DNA of 64,000 nt, from the NCBI RefSeq assembly GCF_004358205.1, contig NZ_SMYO01000005.1, positions 1 through 64,000 of the forward strand, given 5' to 3'. This document shows, one piece after another, positions 27,944 through 38,530 of the stretch. The notes below the pieces were generated by a model that searched no databases, was not told where the DNA came from, and saw only the letters and a list, made by a program, of their open reading frames with translations. The DNA comes from Bacillus salipaludis (lineage in GTDB: Bacteria; Bacillota; Bacilli; Bacillales_B; DSM-18226). The first letter of the stretch is position 1. Each line of letters starts with the position of its first letter. Made by a program: the position numbers and the translations under genes.

Positions 27944-29332
27944 ATGCAGGAACAAAAATTAGATAGGGGTTTAAAGAACAGGCACGTTCAGCTAATCGCC
28001 ATTGGCGGGGCAATTGGAACGGGGTTATTTCTTGGGGCAGGAAAATCTATTCATTTGGCAGGACCTTCGATTTTATTTGCTTATATGATTACAGGTGTCA
28101 TTTGCTTTTTAATTATGCGTGCACTTGGCGAACTACTCTTAACTAATTTGAACTATCATTCATTTGTTGACTTTGTTCGAGACTATTTAGGTAATATGGC
28201 AGCTTTTATCACTGGTTGGACCTATTGGTTTTGCTGGATTTCGATTGCCATGGCTGACTTAACAGCGGTTGGTCTCTATACCCAATATTGGTTTCCGAAT
28301 GTACCACAGTGGATGCCAGGATTAATTGCTCTTGTTATTCTGTTAGTTATGAACCTTACAACTGTTAAACTTTTTGGTGAAATGGAATTTTGGTTTGCAT
28401 TAATCAAAGTAATTGCCATCTTGGCACTAATTTTCATCGGGCTTGTCATGATTATTAAAGGCTTTTCCACAAATTCTGGGCCATCCAGTTTCAAGAACTT
28501 GTGGAGCCATGGAGGCATGTTTCCAAATGGAATAAATGGGTTTATACTTTCATTCCAAATGGTCGTGTTTGCATTTACAGGGATTGAACTAGTAGGACTT
28601 ACAGCGGGTGAAACAAAAGACCCGGAAAAAGTAATCCCAAAAGCCATCAATAATATCCCAATCCGTGTTTTTATTTTCTACCTTGGCGCATTATTTGTCA
28701 TTATGAGTATTTATCCTTGGAATGCCATAAATCCGGCAAAAAGCCCGTTTGTCCAGGTCTTCGTAGCGGTTGGTATCGCAGCTGCTGCCGGTATTGTTAA
28801 TTTTGTCGTGCTTACATCCGCAGCTTCAGCATGTAATAGCGCCATCTTCAGCACAAGCCGGATGGTTTACTCACTAGCCAAGGATAATAATGCACCTGTA
28901 CCATTCGCAAAACTTACTTCACGAAAAATACCTTCAAATGCATTATTCTTTTCAACAGTTGTCATTCTCATTGCCGTAATTTTAAACTATATCATGCCGG
29001 AAGGAGTATTTACACTAATTACAAGTATTTCTACGGTATGTTTCATCTTTATTTGGGGAATTACTGTCATCAGCCATTTAAAATACCGTAAAGTAAGACC
29101 AGATTTGGCAAAAGTAAATAAATTTAAGTTGCCGTTTTATCCTGTTTCCAATTACTTAATCCTTGCTTTTCTTGCATTCGTTTTGGTTGTCCTTGGGCTA
29201 GCAGAAGATACTCGTGTTGCCTTGTTCGTAACTCCTGTTTGGTTTATTATGCTAATTGCTATTTATAAGGTACGGAATCAAAAGGAAAACCATGCAGATC
29301 CAGTGAATCAAGAAAAAATTGCAGAAAATTAA
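27944..29332 (+). CDS. cycA: Glycine/D-serine/D-alanine permease, CycA-type
   Basis: A 462-aa APC-superfamily (AAT family) proton symporter with about 12 membrane segments. It tracks E. coli CycA closely: QLIAIGGAIGTGLFLGAG, FTGWTYWFCW, FTGIELVGLTAGETKDPEK and VVLTSAASACNS. The glycine riboswitch upstream makes glycine the likely main substrate. ATG 27944 follows AAGAGGGG; earlier in-frame ATGs have no site. It feeds the glycine-cleavage operon just downstream, which carries its own riboswitch. Confidence 0.92.
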   Translation: MQEQKLDRGLKNRHVQLIAIGGAIGTGLFLGAGKSIHLAGPSILFAYMITGVICFLIMRALGELLLTNLNYHSFVDFVRDYLGNMAAFITGWTYWFCWISIAMADLTAVGLYTQYWFPNVPQWMPGLIALVILLVMNLTTVKLFGEMEFWFALIKVIAILALIFIGLVMIIKGFSTNSGPSSFKNLWSHGGMFPNGINGFILSFQMVVFAFTGIELVGLTAGETKDPEKVIPKAINNIPIRVFIFYLGALFVIMSIYPWNAINPAKSPFVQVFVAVGIAAAAGIVNFVVLTSAASACNSAIFSTSRMVYSLAKDNNAPVPFAKLTSRKIPSNALFFSTVVILIAVILNYIMPEGVFTLITSISTVCFIFIWGITVISHLKYRKVRPDLAKVNKFKLPFYPVSNYLILAFLAFVLVVLGLAEDTRVALFVTPVWFIMLIAIYKVRNQKENHADPVNQEKIAEN

Positions 29333-29398
29333 CAGCAAACGATAAATGATCTTAATTACTTTTTATTGTTATCGCTTTCAAAAATTTATAAAAAAAGC

Positions 29399-29427
29399 TT
29401 GACGTGAATTATGTTAGCGATTATTCT
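29399..29427 (+). promoter_or_regulatory. Promoter of the glyA-gcv operon
   Basis: TTGACG (29399-29404), an exact 17-nt spacer and TATTCT (29422-29427), about 30 bp before the second riboswitch. Confidence 0.65.
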
Positions 29428-29454
29428 GAAAATAATAATAAATAGAGCGGATGA

Positions 29455-29645
29455 CGGTTGTGGGAGAGTGCAAATTAACACGCCACCGAAGGAGCAAGTT
29501 CCAAAAAGACCCTTGGAATAAATCTCTCAGGTAGATGGAACCATAACTGGACGCAACTCTGGAGAGCGCATAAATAATTATGCCACCAAAGGGGAAGGTT
29601 CTTTTCGTAAAAGAGCTAAACTCTCAGGTAAAAGGACAGAGAAGG
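29455..29645 (+). promoter_or_regulatory. Tandem glycine riboswitch controlling the glyA-sda-gcv operon
   Basis: Aptamer 1: GTGGGAGAGTG, GCCACCGAAGGAGCAAG, AATCTCTCAGGTAGATGGAACC. Aptamer 2: CTCTGGAGAGCGC, GCCACCAAAGGGG, CTCTCAGGTAAAAGGACAGAG. The same architecture as the cycA element about 1.8 kb upstream. Confidence 0.97.
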
Positions 29646-29684
29646 GTAGAGCAATCTTTATGCTACCCTTTTCTGTCCTTTTTT
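29631..29684 (+). terminator. Riboswitch expression-platform terminator (glyA)
   Basis: AAAGGACAGAGAAGGGTAG pairs with CTACCCTTTTCTGTCCTTT, followed by TTTTG. The left arm overlaps aptamer 2. From here to 29804 no gene or further element is seen. Confidence 0.9.
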
Positions 29685-29804
29685 GCGTGCAAAAAAGTGA
29701 GTGTTTCTATCGGTTTACTTGGAAAAAATATCTTCGGTGATAAGGAAGATATTCCATGTTTGAAACATCAAAGGGTAGTTGAACCATTAAAAGGAGGACT
29801 AGAA

Positions 29805-31055
29805 ATGGGATTACAACAAAATGATTCAACTATTTTTGAAGCAATTAAGAAAGAGCAGGAACGCCAGCATCAAACATTGGAGTTAATCGCTTCTGAAAAC
29901 TTCGTAAGCCAAGATGTATTAGAAGCAATGGGAAGTGTGATGACGAATAAATATGCAGAAGGCTACCCAGGGAAGCGTTACTATGGTGGATGCGAATTTG
30001 TTGATATAGCAGAAAATACAGCGATTGATCGCCTAACAAAGCTGTTTGGCGCAAAATATGCAAATGTTCAGCCACACTCAGGTGCACAAGCGAATTTTGC
30101 AGTATTCTACGCATTGTTGCAGCCTGGTGATAAGGTCATGGGGATGAACCTTTCACATGGCGGGCACTTAACTCATGGAAGCCCTGTCAGTGTTTCAGGA
30201 AAATGGTTTGAAATTGTCTCCTATGGTGTGAGAGAAGACACTCAATTGATTGACTATGATGAACTGGAAGAGATTGCAAAAAGAGAAAAACCAAAATTGA
30301 TTATTGCGGGGGCAAGTGCTTACCCAAGAGTAATTGATTTTGCTCGTTTTAGACAAATTGCTGACAAAGTTGGTGCAAAATTCATGGTGGACATGGCGCA
30401 TATTGCGGGACTTGTTGCAGCTGGTCTTCATCCATCACCAGTCCCATTTGCTGATGTTGTAACAAGCACTACACATAAAACGCTCCGTGGTCCGCGCGGC
30501 GGAATAATTTTAACCAATGATGAAGACATCATAAAGGCCATTAATAAATCAGTGTTCCCAGGGATACAAGGCGGTCCCCTCATGCATATTATTGCAGCCA
30601 AGGCGGTTGCTTTCAATGAAGCACTGCAGCCAAGCTTTAAGGAATATGCAAAACAGGTCATTGAAAATGCATCAACACTTGGCGAAACATTAAAAAATGA
30701 AGGTGCTGCACTAGTTTCTGGGGGAACGGATAATCATATCGTTCTTTTAGATTTACGTCCGTGGAATTTAACTGGAAAAGAAGCAGAAAAATTATTAGAA
30801 GAAGCGGGTATTACCGTAAATAAAAATACGATTCCATATGACCCGGAAAAACCGTTTGTTACGAGTGGGATCCGGATGGGAACTGCAGCTCTGACAACAC
30901 GCGGAATGAAGCAGGAAGAAATGGTGGAAATCGGGAAAGTCATTGCCGCTGTTCTGAAGAGTAAAGGGGACAAAGTCGTGCTTGAGAAAGCAAAGGAAAC
31001 AACAAAAACGATTTGTGGCGCCTATCCGTTATTTCAACAAGCTGTAACAGTGTAA
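29805..31055 (+). CDS. glyA: Serine hydroxymethyltransferase GlyA (operon-specific copy)
   Basis: A PLP enzyme interconverting glycine plus 5,10-methylene-THF and serine plus THF. The Schiff-base lysine is in [35 protein letters not shown] and [12 protein letters not shown] are intact. It has 416 aa, the usual length. ATG 29805 follows AAAGGAGG. First gene of the glycine operon; next to gcv genes and serine dehydratase it would run towards serine. Bacillaceae normally carry another glyA elsewhere, so this is probably a specialised second copy (inference). Confidence 0.96.
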   Translation: MGLQQNDSTIFEAIKKEQERQHQTLELIASENFVSQDVLEAMGSVMTNKYAEGYPGKRYYGGCEFVDIAENTAIDRLTKLFGAKYANVQPHSGAQANFAVFYALLQPGDKVMGMNLSHGGHLTHGSPVSVSGKWFEIVSYGVREDTQLIDYDELEEIAKREKPKLIIAGASAYPRVIDFARFRQIADKVGAKFMVDMAHIAGLVAAGLHPSPVPFADVVTSTTHKTLRGPRGGIILTNDEDIIKAINKSVFPGIQGGPLMHIIAAKAVAFNEALQPSFKEYAKQVIENASTLGETLKNEGAALVSGGTDNHIVLLDLRPWNLTGKEAEKLLEEAGITVNKNTIPYDPEKPFVTSGIRMGTAALTTRGMKQEEMVEIGKVIAAVLKSKGDKVVLEKAKETTKTICGAYPLFQQAVTV

Positions 31056-31072
31056 GAAAGGGGCAAATTGGG

Positions 31073-31585
31073 ATGGAATTTCAGAGTTGTTTTGACATTA
31101 TCGGTCCGATTATGGTGGGACCATCGAGTTCTCATACAGCTGGAGTCGTATCAATCGGAAAGTTTATCTTCGAATTGTTAGGAGATTGTCCGGAAAAAGC
31201 AAATATTGTATTTTATGATTCATTTGCCGAAACCTATCAAGGTCATGGAACAGATAAGGCACTTCTCGGAGGATTACTTGGGATGGATACTGATGACTCG
31301 CGAATTAAATCTTCATTAGATTGGGCTAAAAAACATGGCATGCAGTACCAATTCGATTTTGCAGAAAACTGTGAGTATTACGACCATCCAAATATTGCAA
31401 TGGTAACAGCAAGGTGCGGTGATTATGTTGTTAAAGTTGGCGGTGTTTCTCTAGGCGGCGGCTTATCTAAGATCTTTATGATTAACGAGAAGATGGTTGA
31501 TATTCGATTGAGTGCAGGGGATGATTTTGCCGTCCTTGCTCGTCATTACCAACCAATCAGGAAAGAGCTTATGGAGGCAATATGA
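31073..31585 (+). CDS. sdaAB: L-serine dehydratase beta subunit SdaAB, without ACT domain
   Basis: With SdaAA it deaminates L-serine to pyruvate and ammonia. The N-terminal domain is clear: FDIIGPIMVGPSSSHTAG and SFAETYQGHGTDKALLGG, then VGGVSLGGG. The protein ends at 170 aa, whereas the remembered B. subtilis subunit is about 220 aa with a C-terminal ACT regulatory domain; that domain is absent and the stop codon overlaps the sdaAA start (ATGA). ATG 31073 lies 17 nt after glyA's stop behind GAAAGGGG. Confidence 0.93.
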   Translation: MEFQSCFDIIGPIMVGPSSSHTAGVVSIGKFIFELLGDCPEKANIVFYDSFAETYQGHGTDKALLGGLLGMDTDDSRIKSSLDWAKKHGMQYQFDFAENCEYYDHPNIAMVTARCGDYVVKVGGVSLGGGLSKIFMINEKMVDIRLSAGDDFAVLARHYQPIRKELMEAI

Positions 31586-32466
31586 TGGGAATTCAGTCGA
31601 TGAGAGAACTAGTCGAAGCTTGTGAAAAAGAACAAACAACCATAGGCGAAATGATGTTGATGATGGAAGCAGAAAAATCAGGGAGAAACAAAGAAACCAT
31701 TATTGCCATGATGAGAGAGCGACTAATCAAAATGAAAGAAGCTGTCGACAGCGGCATCAAAGATGACTCAGCTGCACCAAGTGGGATTTCCGGCGGGGAT
31801 GCTGTGAAAATGTATGATTACATGAGTCAGGGAAAGGGTCTGTCAGGAAATTATATAAGTAATGCAATGGCCTTTTCATTGGCAACCTCTGAAGGTAATG
31901 CCCGTATGGGGGTCATAGTAGCAACGCCAACCGCCGGAGCAGCCGGCATTTTACCTGGAGTTTTGTTTTCGCTTCATAAAAATGATGGTACGCCCTTTAA
32001 AGATTTAGTTATGGGCTTGTTTACTGCAAGTATGCTTGGTTTAGTCATTGCAAACCGTTCTTTCATTTCAGGAGCAGCTGGAGGGTGCCAGGCTGAGGTA
32101 GGGTCCGCAACTGCCATGGCTGCCGGAACAATCGTTGAACTAAAGGGAGGCACACCACAACAGGCCGTGAATGCCACTGCCATTGCCATGAAATCACTCT
32201 TAGGTTTGGTTTGTGACCCGGTAGCAGGACTTGTTGAAGTGCCATGCATTAAACGGAATGTGATTGGGACTTCCATTGCGTTTTCAGCAGCGGATATGGC
32301 CCTTGCCGGGATTGAAAGCCGGATTCCTTGTGATGAAGTCATTGAGGCGATGTATAGGGTTGGAAAAGATATGCCTAGGACACTCCGGGAAACAGCTCTT
32401 GGAGGACTGGCAACGACAGAAACAGGCAAACAGGTAAAAGAACGGCTTTTTTGCAGGAAATTATAG
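31582..32466 (+). CDS. sdaAA: L-serine dehydratase alpha subunit SdaAA (Fe-S)
   Basis: The oxygen-sensitive 4Fe-4S subunit. Cluster cysteines are in [24 protein letters not shown] and [17 protein letters not shown] and [12 protein letters not shown] belong to the active site. It has 294 aa. The start overlaps the sdaAB stop by 4 nt, so the two are coupled. Placed directly after glyA, it would pull serine made from glycine into pyruvate. Confidence 0.95.
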   Translation: MMGIQSMRELVEACEKEQTTIGEMMLMMEAEKSGRNKETIIAMMRERLIKMKEAVDSGIKDDSAAPSGISGGDAVKMYDYMSQGKGLSGNYISNAMAFSLATSEGNARMGVIVATPTAGAAGILPGVLFSLHKNDGTPFKDLVMGLFTASMLGLVIANRSFISGAAGGCQAEVGSATAMAAGTIVELKGGTPQQAVNATAIAMKSLLGLVCDPVAGLVEVPCIKRNVIGTSIAFSAADMALAGIESRIPCDEVIEAMYRVGKDMPRTLRETALGGLATTETGKQVKERLFCRKL

Positions 32467-32477
32467 GAGGTATAACA

Positions 32478-33590
32478 ATGGGGATAGATACAGCATTAAA
32501 ACAAACACCACTTTTTGAAACTTATGGTAAGCATGGTGCGAAGGTTATTGACTTTGGCGGCTGGGCACTACCAGTGCAGTTTTCCAGTATTTTAGATGAG
32601 CATGAAGCGGTCCGAACAAAGGCAGGACTTTTTGATGTCTCCCATATGGGTGAAGTGCTCGTTGAGGGAAAAGATGCAGAGAGTTACATTAACTACTTGG
32701 TTACAAACGATGTAACAAAACTTAGCATCAATCAAGCACAATATACCGCAATGTGCTACCCAGAAGGCGGAACGGTCGATGATTTATTAGTATATAAATT
32801 AGACAATGAAAAATATTTACTCGTCATTAATGCGGCTAACATCGAGAAGGATTTTGACTGGATGAAGCAACAGGCAAAAGGGGAGATGACGCTCCAAAAT
32901 ATTTCGAATGAAATCGCTCAGCTTGCCATTCAAGGTCCAAAGGCTGAAGGTATCGTTCAAAAATTAACTGATATCAACCTATCAGAAATTGGCGCATTTA
33001 AATTTGCCCAACATATCAATCTAGACGGGGTAACAGATGTACTTGTATCTCGCACCGGTTATACAGGAGAAGATGGTTTTGAACTATATTTAGCTGCTGA
33101 TCAAGCGGACACCCTTTGGGAAAAGCTTTTAGAAGCAGGAAGTGAGGACGGCTTAAAGCCATGTGGACTTGGTGCACGTGACACACTCCGTTTAGAAGCA
33201 CGTCTGGCACTTTATGGTCAAGAACTTTTAAGTGATATAAGTCCGCTTGAAGCAGGAATTGGCTTTGCCGTAAAACTGAAAAAAGAATCCGATTTTATTG
33301 GAAAGGCTGCACTTATCGCCCAAAAAGAATCAGGTTTAAAACGGAAGCTTGTTGGGATTGAAGTCACTGGACGAGGGATTCCGCGTCACGGTTATAAGGT
33401 TGTTTCGGAAGCTGGAGAGGAAATTGGGGTTGTTACATCCGGAACTCAATCACCCTCTTTAAAGAAAAGTGTTGGACTTGTTCTAATTTCTGCGGAACAT
33501 GCTGAAGTGGGGACACCATTAAAAGTGGAAATCCGTAATAAGATGATTGATGCCGTTGTTGTGAAAACACCATTTTATAAAAGGGGTTAA
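32478..33590 (+). CDS. gcvT: Glycine cleavage system T protein (aminomethyltransferase)
   Basis: Releases ammonia from the aminomethyl-lipoyl H protein and loads methylene onto [23 protein letters not shown] and [10 protein letters not shown] are at the N-terminus, [14 protein letters not shown] in the middle and [10 protein letters not shown] next; folate-binding residues are preserved. It has 370 aa. TAGGAGG precedes ATG 32478; sdaAA ends 11 nt earlier. Confidence 0.97.
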   Translation: MGIDTALKQTPLFETYGKHGAKVIDFGGWALPVQFSSILDEHEAVRTKAGLFDVSHMGEVLVEGKDAESYINYLVTNDVTKLSINQAQYTAMCYPEGGTVDDLLVYKLDNEKYLLVINAANIEKDFDWMKQQAKGEMTLQNISNEIAQLAIQGPKAEGIVQKLTDINLSEIGAFKFAQHINLDGVTDVLVSRTGYTGEDGFELYLAADQADTLWEKLLEAGSEDGLKPCGLGARDTLRLEARLALYGQELLSDISPLEAGIGFAVKLKKESDFIGKAALIAQKESGLKRKLVGIEVTGRGIPRHGYKVVSEAGEEIGVVTSGTQSPSLKKSVGLVLISAEHAEVGTPLKVEIRNKMIDAVVVKTPFYKRG

Positions 33591-33710
33591 TAGAGTAATA
33601 AAGATACTCTCGCAGACTCTCAAACTGGCAGCACACCTAATCCACAAACATACTTAAAAATGATTTTTTTAACTTATTAAATTCTAATTAATCGTTGAAG
33701 GGAAGAAAAT

Positions 33711-34112
33711 ATGATGACACAAGCAATTGCAACTTTACTATATAGCAAGGAACATGAGTGGGTTTTAAAGTTAGACGGAAATCGAGTACGAATCGGGATT
33801 TCTGATTATGCACAAAAACAGTTAGGAGATATCGTATTTGTTGAAAATCCGCAAGTGGATGATGAAGTAACAGCGGATGAATCAATGGGAACAATCGAAT
33901 CGGTTAAAGCCGTTTCTGAAATTTTCGCTCCAGTATCAGGTACAGTAGTCCGGATAAACGAAGAGTTAGAAGATGCTCCTCAGACAATTAATGAACATCC
34001 ATTCAGCAAAGGCTGGTTGGTAGAAGTGGAAATGTCAGTTCCTGAAGAGCTTGAATCCCTTTTAAATGAAGATGAGTATAAAGCATTTATCAATGAAGAA
34101 GGAGAGGAATAA
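33711..34112 (+). CDS. gcvH: Glycine cleavage system H protein
   Basis: The lipoyl carrier of the glycine cleavage complex. The lipoylated lysine is K66 in [20 protein letters not shown] and [10 protein letters not shown] are typical. It has 133 aa, slightly longer than usual at the C-terminus (acidic EEGEE tail). ATG 33711 follows GAAGGGA. A 120-nt gap after gcvT shows no clear element. In B. subtilis gcvH sits away from gcvT-gcvPA-gcvPB, so inclusion here is notable. Confidence 0.96.
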   Translation: MMTQAIATLLYSKEHEWVLKLDGNRVRIGISDYAQKQLGDIVFVENPQVDDEVTADESMGTIESVKAVSEIFAPVSGTVVRINEELEDAPQTINEHPFSKGWLVEVEMSVPEELESLLNEDEYKAFINEEGEE

Positions 34113-34113
34113 G

Positions 34114-35466
34114 ATGGCGAATACTTATAGATATCTCCCTGATACGGAACAAGATAAAAAGGAAATGCTCGATTTCTTAGGAATGTCTTCAATCGAAGAA
34201 TTATTTGAAGATATTCCATCTGAACTTCGCTTAAAAGGTGAATTAACTATTCCAGATGCGGATCCAGAACCTATTTTAATGAAGAAATTGAACCAACTTG
34301 CTGCAAGTAATTTAAATGCAAATCAATATCCAACTTTTCTAGGTGCGGGTACATATGATCATTACATTCCAAGTGTTGTTGATCATATGATCTCACGTTC
34401 AGAATTTTATACAGCTTATACACCATATCAACCAGAAATCAGCCAAGGGGAATTACAAGCAATTTTTGAATTCCAAACCATGGTTTGTGAGCTGACAGGA
34501 ATGGATGTGGCCAACTCCTCCATGTACGATGGCTTTACATCACTTGCAGAAGCTGCCTCACTTGCTGTTGCTTCTACAAGACGTTCAAAAGTAGTTATTT
34601 CAAAAGCTGTTCATCCTGAATCACGTGCAATTTTAAACACTGTTGCTAAGGGTCAAGAATATTCAGTTGAAGAAGTAAGTCTTGATACAGATGTAACAGA
34701 CTTAGAACAACTTAAAGCACAAGTAGATAAAGGCACGGCTGCTGTTATTGTTCAATATCCAAACTTCTTCGGTTCTATTGAAGATTTAACAGAAATTAAG
34801 AAAATTGCTGATGAGGTTGGTGCTCTTTTCATCGTAAGTTCAAACCCGCTTGCATTAGCTCTATTACAATCACCAGGTAAACTTGGAGCAGATATTGTTG
34901 TCGGGGATATGCAGCCACTTGGTGTTCCTATGTCCTTTGGGGGACCGCACTGCGGATATTTTGCTGTTAAACAAAAATATATGCGTAAAATTCCAGGTCG
35001 TATTGTAGGACAAACTCATGACGAACAAGGAAGACGCGGCTTTGTATTAACCTTGCAAGCTCGCGAGCAGCATATTCGCCGCGATAAAGCGACTTCTAAT
35101 ATTTGTTCAAACCAAGCACTAAATGCTCTTGCCTCTTCTATTTGCATGTCAGCATTAGGAAAGAATGGTGTTCGTGAAATGGCACAGCAAAATATTGAGA
35201 AAGCTGACTACATGGCAAAGTCTCTTCAAAACAAAGGCTTTAACGTTTTAAACAAATCAGCATTCTTCAATGAATTTGTTGTAGAACTACCACGTCCAAT
35301 TAAAGAAGTTAACACTAAGCTCCTTGAATCAGGGCTCATTGGTGGTTATGACTTAGGTATTGATTACGGATTTGACAATCAAATGCTGATTGCGGTAACA
35401 GAACAACGTTCAAAAGAAGAGATAGACAAATTTGTAGAAGCATTGGGGGCTGTTGTAAATGGTTGA
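34114..35466 (+). CDS. gcvPA: Glycine dehydrogenase (decarboxylating) subunit 1 GcvPA
   Basis: The N-terminal half of the split P protein, which forms the P complex with Gcv[48 protein letters not shown] and [20 protein letters not shown] are present. It lacks the PLP lysine, as expected. It has 450 aa. One nucleotide separates it from gcvH; AAGGAGAGG is the ribosome site. Confidence 0.97.
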   Translation: MANTYRYLPDTEQDKKEMLDFLGMSSIEELFEDIPSELRLKGELTIPDADPEPILMKKLNQLAASNLNANQYPTFLGAGTYDHYIPSVVDHMISRSEFYTAYTPYQPEISQGELQAIFEFQTMVCELTGMDVANSSMYDGFTSLAEAASLAVASTRRSKVVISKAVHPESRAILNTVAKGQEYSVEEVSLDTDVTDLEQLKAQVDKGTAAVIVQYPNFFGSIEDLTEIKKIADEVGALFIVSSNPLALALLQSPGKLGADIVVGDMQPLGVPMSFGGPHCGYFAVKQKYMRKIPGRIVGQTHDEQGRRGFVLTLQAREQHIRRDKATSNICSNQALNALASSICMSALGKNGVREMAQQNIEKADYMAKSLQNKGFNVLNKSAFFNEFVVELPRPIKEVNTKLLESGLIGGYDLGIDYGFDNQMLIAVTEQRSKEEIDKFVEALGAVVNG

Positions 35467-36949
35467 ATATAATGATCTAATTTTTGAAATCAGTCGTTCA
35501 GGTCGTGTAGGTTACAGCCTTCCGAAAAGTGATGTTAAAAGTGTTGATTTACAAGATAAATTTCCAAAACACTTAATTCGTGATGAAGCAGCAGAACTAC
35601 CTGAAGTATCTGAGCTTCAACTTGTTCGTCACTATACTGCACTTTCAAATAAAAACCATGGGATTGATAATGGATTCTATCCTCTTGGATCTTGCACGAT
35701 GAAATATAATCCGAAAATTAACGAAGATGTGGCACGTCTAACAGGTTTAAGCCGTATTCACCCATATCAACCAAGCGAAACGGTACAAGGTGCATTAGAG
35801 CTTTTATATAATCTACAAGAAGAGTTAGCTGTAATCACTGGTATGGATGCAGTAACATTACAGCCTTCTGCAGGTGCTCAAGGTGAATGGACTGGATTAA
35901 TGATGGTTAAAGCTTACCATGAGCAAAAAGGTGAAGTTAGAAAGAAAGTTCTTGTTCCAGACTCCGCTCATGGTACAAATCCTGCTAGTGCGAGCGTTGC
36001 AGGATTTAAGACAGTAACGATTCCATCAAACGAAAATGGATTAGTTAACTTAGATGAATTAAAGAAACATGTGGATAGTAATACCGCTGCATTAATGTTA
36101 ACAAACCCTAATACACTTGGTTTATTTGAACAAGAAATCGCAGAAATTGCTGCTGTAGTTCATGAAGCAGGCGGATTACTATACTATGATGGTGCGAATG
36201 CCAATGCGATTTTAGGAAAAACAACTCCAGGAACAATGGGCTTCGATATCGTGCATTTAAATCTTCACAAAACATTTACTGGTCCACACGGTGGCGGAGG
36301 TCCTGGTGCAGGTCCTGTTGGTGTTAAGGAATTCCTTCTTCCATATTTACCTGTACCACGTGTTGAAAAAGACGGCGATAAATTTGTGTTGAATTCAAAT
36401 TATCCATTATCTATTGGCCGTGTAAAAGGCTATCATGGAAACTTTGGAATTTTGGTTCGTGCATACACTTATATTCGTACATTGGGACCAATTGGATTGC
36501 GTGAAGTTTCTGAAGGGGCTGTCCTTCATGCGAACTATCTTCGTAAAAGACTTGAGCCTTATTTTGATGCACCATATTCACAAATTTGCAAGCATGAATT
36601 TGTATTATCTGGATCAAGACAGAAGAAGTTGGGGGTAAGAACCCTTGATATGGCCAAACGTCTGCTTGATTTTGGGTATCATCCGCCAACCATCTACTTC
36701 CCGTTAAATGTTGAGGAATGTTTGATGATCGAACCAACAGAAACGGAGTCAAAGGAAACAATGGATGCATTTGCTGATGTGATGATTCAAATAGCCAAAG
36801 AGGTTGAAGAAAACCCTGGTATTGTATTAGAAGCACCACATACAACAGTGATTGGCCGATTAGATGAAGTGCAGGCAGCGAGACAACCAATTTTGCGTTA
36901 TAAAAAAGAGGAATCGGCAGTAAAAGTAAAAGAACCTGTAAACGTATAA
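35459..36949 (+). CDS. gcvPB: Glycine dehydrogenase (decarboxylating) subunit 2 GcvPB
   Basis: The PLP-binding half of the P protein; it decarboxylates glycine and passes the aminomethyl group to GcvH. The PLP lysine lies in [35 protein letters not shown] and [11 protein letters not shown] are conserved. It has 496 aa. It overlaps gcvPA by 8 nt. Confidence 0.97.
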   Translation: MVEYNDLIFEISRSGRVGYSLPKSDVKSVDLQDKFPKHLIRDEAAELPEVSELQLVRHYTALSNKNHGIDNGFYPLGSCTMKYNPKINEDVARLTGLSRIHPYQPSETVQGALELLYNLQEELAVITGMDAVTLQPSAGAQGEWTGLMMVKAYHEQKGEVRKKVLVPDSAHGTNPASASVAGFKTVTIPSNENGLVNLDELKKHVDSNTAALMLTNPNTLGLFEQEIAEIAAVVHEAGGLLYYDGANANAILGKTTPGTMGFDIVHLNLHKTFTGPHGGGGPGAGPVGVKEFLLPYLPVPRVEKDGDKFVLNSNYPLSIGRVKGYHGNFGILVRAYTYIRTLGPIGLREVSEGAVLHANYLRKRLEPYFDAPYSQICKHEFVLSGSRQKKLGVRTLDMAKRLLDFGYHPPTIYFPLNVEECLMIEPTETESKETMDAFADVMIQIAKEVEENPGIVLEAPHTTVIGRLDEVQAARQPILRYKKEESAVKVKEPVNV

Positions 36950-36961
36950 AGTGAAACTTCA

Positions 36962-36993
36962 ATCAGTGGGGGTTTTTTTCATCCCCCACTGAT
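36962..36993 (+). repeat. Strong hairpin after gcvPB with T-rich loop
   Basis: ATCAGTGGGGG and CCCCCACTGAT form a perfect 11-bp stem around a TTTTTTTCAT loop. No T tract follows the 3' arm, so it may stabilise or process the mRNA rather than end it. Confidence 0.7.
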
Positions 36994-37018
36994 AGTTAGT
37001 TGAACCAATCGGGCTTTT

Positions 37019-37141
37019 ACGGGCAGTTGGACCCCCACTTATGCTTCCTGTTTCCACTTGGCCTTGAAGCGGGGGTTCTTACTGCCCGTTAATGCGGGAT
37101 AAAAGAAACCTTCCGTCTGTGCAGGGATTCCCTTGCACAGA
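37019..37141 (+). repeat. Inverted-repeat element between gcvPB and lipA
   Basis: ACGGGCAGTTGGACCCCCACTT (37019 onward) is the imperfect complement of AAGCGGGGGTTCTTACTGCCCGT (to about 37090). A second hairpin, TCTGTGCA/TGCACAGA, lies at about 37116-37141. The first looks like a dispersed Bacillaceae element, but only one copy is in this window. Confidence 0.65.
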
Positions 37142-37191
37142 TAATTTTCAAGTTTAACAGATTATATGTTCCGTTCATAGGAGTGAATAAG

Positions 37192-38073
37192 ATGGCAACT
37201 GAGTATGTACGTAAACCAGAATGGCTTAAGATAAAATTAAATACGAATGAGCAATATACCGGGTTAAAATCGATGATGCGTGAAAAAAAGCTTCATACCG
37301 TCTGTGAAGAAGCAAAATGTCCGAACATTCATGAATGCTGGGCATCTCGAAAAACGGCAACCTTTATGATTTTAGGAAGTGTATGTACACGGGCCTGTCG
37401 ATTCTGTGCCGTTCAAACAGGGCTTCCTACAGAGCTTGATTGGGAAGAGCCAGAACGCGTAGCAGAATCAGTGGAGCTGATGGGATTAAAGCATGCCGTG
37501 ATTACGGCTGTTGCCCGTGATGATTTAAAAGATGGGGGAGCCGGGGTTTTTGCAGAAACGGTCAGAGCCGTCAGACGTCGTAATCCATTTTGCAGCATTG
37601 AAGTTCTACCTTCTGATATGAATGGAAAATATGAAAATTTAAAAACGTTAATGGATGCAAAGCCTGATATTTTAAATCACAATATTGAGACAGTGAAACG
37701 TTTATCACCAAAAATACGTGCCCGGGCTACATACGATCGTTCCCTTGAGTTCTTGCGGCGCGCAAAAGAAATGAATCCTTCTATTCCAACAAAGTCAAGC
37801 ATTATGATTGGCCTTGGAGAAACAAAAGAGGAAATTATCGAAACGATGGATGATCTTCGCGCGAACAATGTGGATATTATGACCATTGGACAGTATTTGC
37901 AACCTACTAAACATCATTTAAAAGTCCAAAAATATTGGAGTCCGCAAGAATTTGAAGAACTTAAAATAATCGCCATGTCAAAAGGCTTTAGTCATTGCGA
38001 AGCGGGTCCGCTCGTTCGCTCCTCCTATCATGCAGATGAACAGGTCAATGCAGCAAAAGCGAAGGCACAATAA
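37192..38073 (+). CDS. lipA: Lipoyl synthase LipA
   Basis: A radical SAM enzyme that inserts two sulfurs into the octanoyl chain on GcvH and E2 proteins. The auxiliary cluster motif is [12 protein letters not shown] and the radical-SAM motif CTRACRFC, with the C-terminal RSSYHADEQ arginine-serine ligand motif. It has 293 aa. ATG 37192 has TAGGAG 8 nt upstream; GTG 37183 is a weaker alternative. Its place in the gcv operon suggests supply of lipoyl-GcvH. Confidence 0.97.
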   Translation: MATEYVRKPEWLKIKLNTNEQYTGLKSMMREKKLHTVCEEAKCPNIHECWASRKTATFMILGSVCTRACRFCAVQTGLPTELDWEEPERVAESVELMGLKHAVITAVARDDLKDGGAGVFAETVRAVRRRNPFCSIEVLPSDMNGKYENLKTLMDAKPDILNHNIETVKRLSPKIRARATYDRSLEFLRRAKEMNPSIPTKSSIMIGLGETKEEIIETMDDLRANNVDIMTIGQYLQPTKHHLKVQKYWSPQEFEELKIIAMSKGFSHCEAGPLVRSSYHADEQVNAAKAKAQ

Positions 38074-38111
38074 AGGTAAATAAGTGATTAGGAGAAGAGG
38101 AGCGTGGTCCT

Positions 38112-38417
38112 ATGAAGTTAAAAGTGACAGAAGCTGCGATAGACAAACTTAAAGAGCTGATTGAGACGGAAGGAAGAAGTCCCCGGATTGATGCGGATGT
38201 AACAGGGGGCTGCGGGATGTCCGTTAAGTTTTCAATTGTTTTTGATGAATCGCGTCGAAACGATTTATGCATTGAAATGGAAGGAATACAAATCCGGCTG
38301 GATCGTTTTACTAAACGCTATTTAGATGAAGAAACAGAAATTGATTATCAAGTTGAACAGGGGTTTCTAGTTGGAGACAGCTTTACCTCAAGTGCATGTG
38401 CAATTGAAATCGATTAA
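38112..38417 (+). CDS. HesB/IscA-like Fe-S biosynthesis family protein
   Basis: A 101-aa protein beginning MKLKVTEAAIDKLKELI, the usual opening of the A-type (Fe-S_biosyn) fold, with GGCGM near residue 34, DLCIE near 52 and SACAIE at the C-terminus. The C-terminal C-x-C of true A-type carriers is reduced to one Cys. It lies between lipA and lpdA, near two Fe-S enzymes (LipA, SdaAA). ATG 38112 follows GAGGAG with a 10-nt spacer. Confidence 0.75.
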   Translation: MKLKVTEAAIDKLKELIETEGRSPRIDADVTGGCGMSVKFSIVFDESRRNDLCIEMEGIQIRLDRFTKRYLDEETEIDYQVEQGFLVGDSFTSSACAIEID

Positions 38418-38530
38418 TGGGAACCTGGTTGTGTCGTAAGATGCAATGAATATCTCTAATTTTTATTACTTATAATCTAAGTTTTCCGGTAGGTATTATA
38501 GGTATTTTTGTTTGGAAAGGAGAAACGAAA

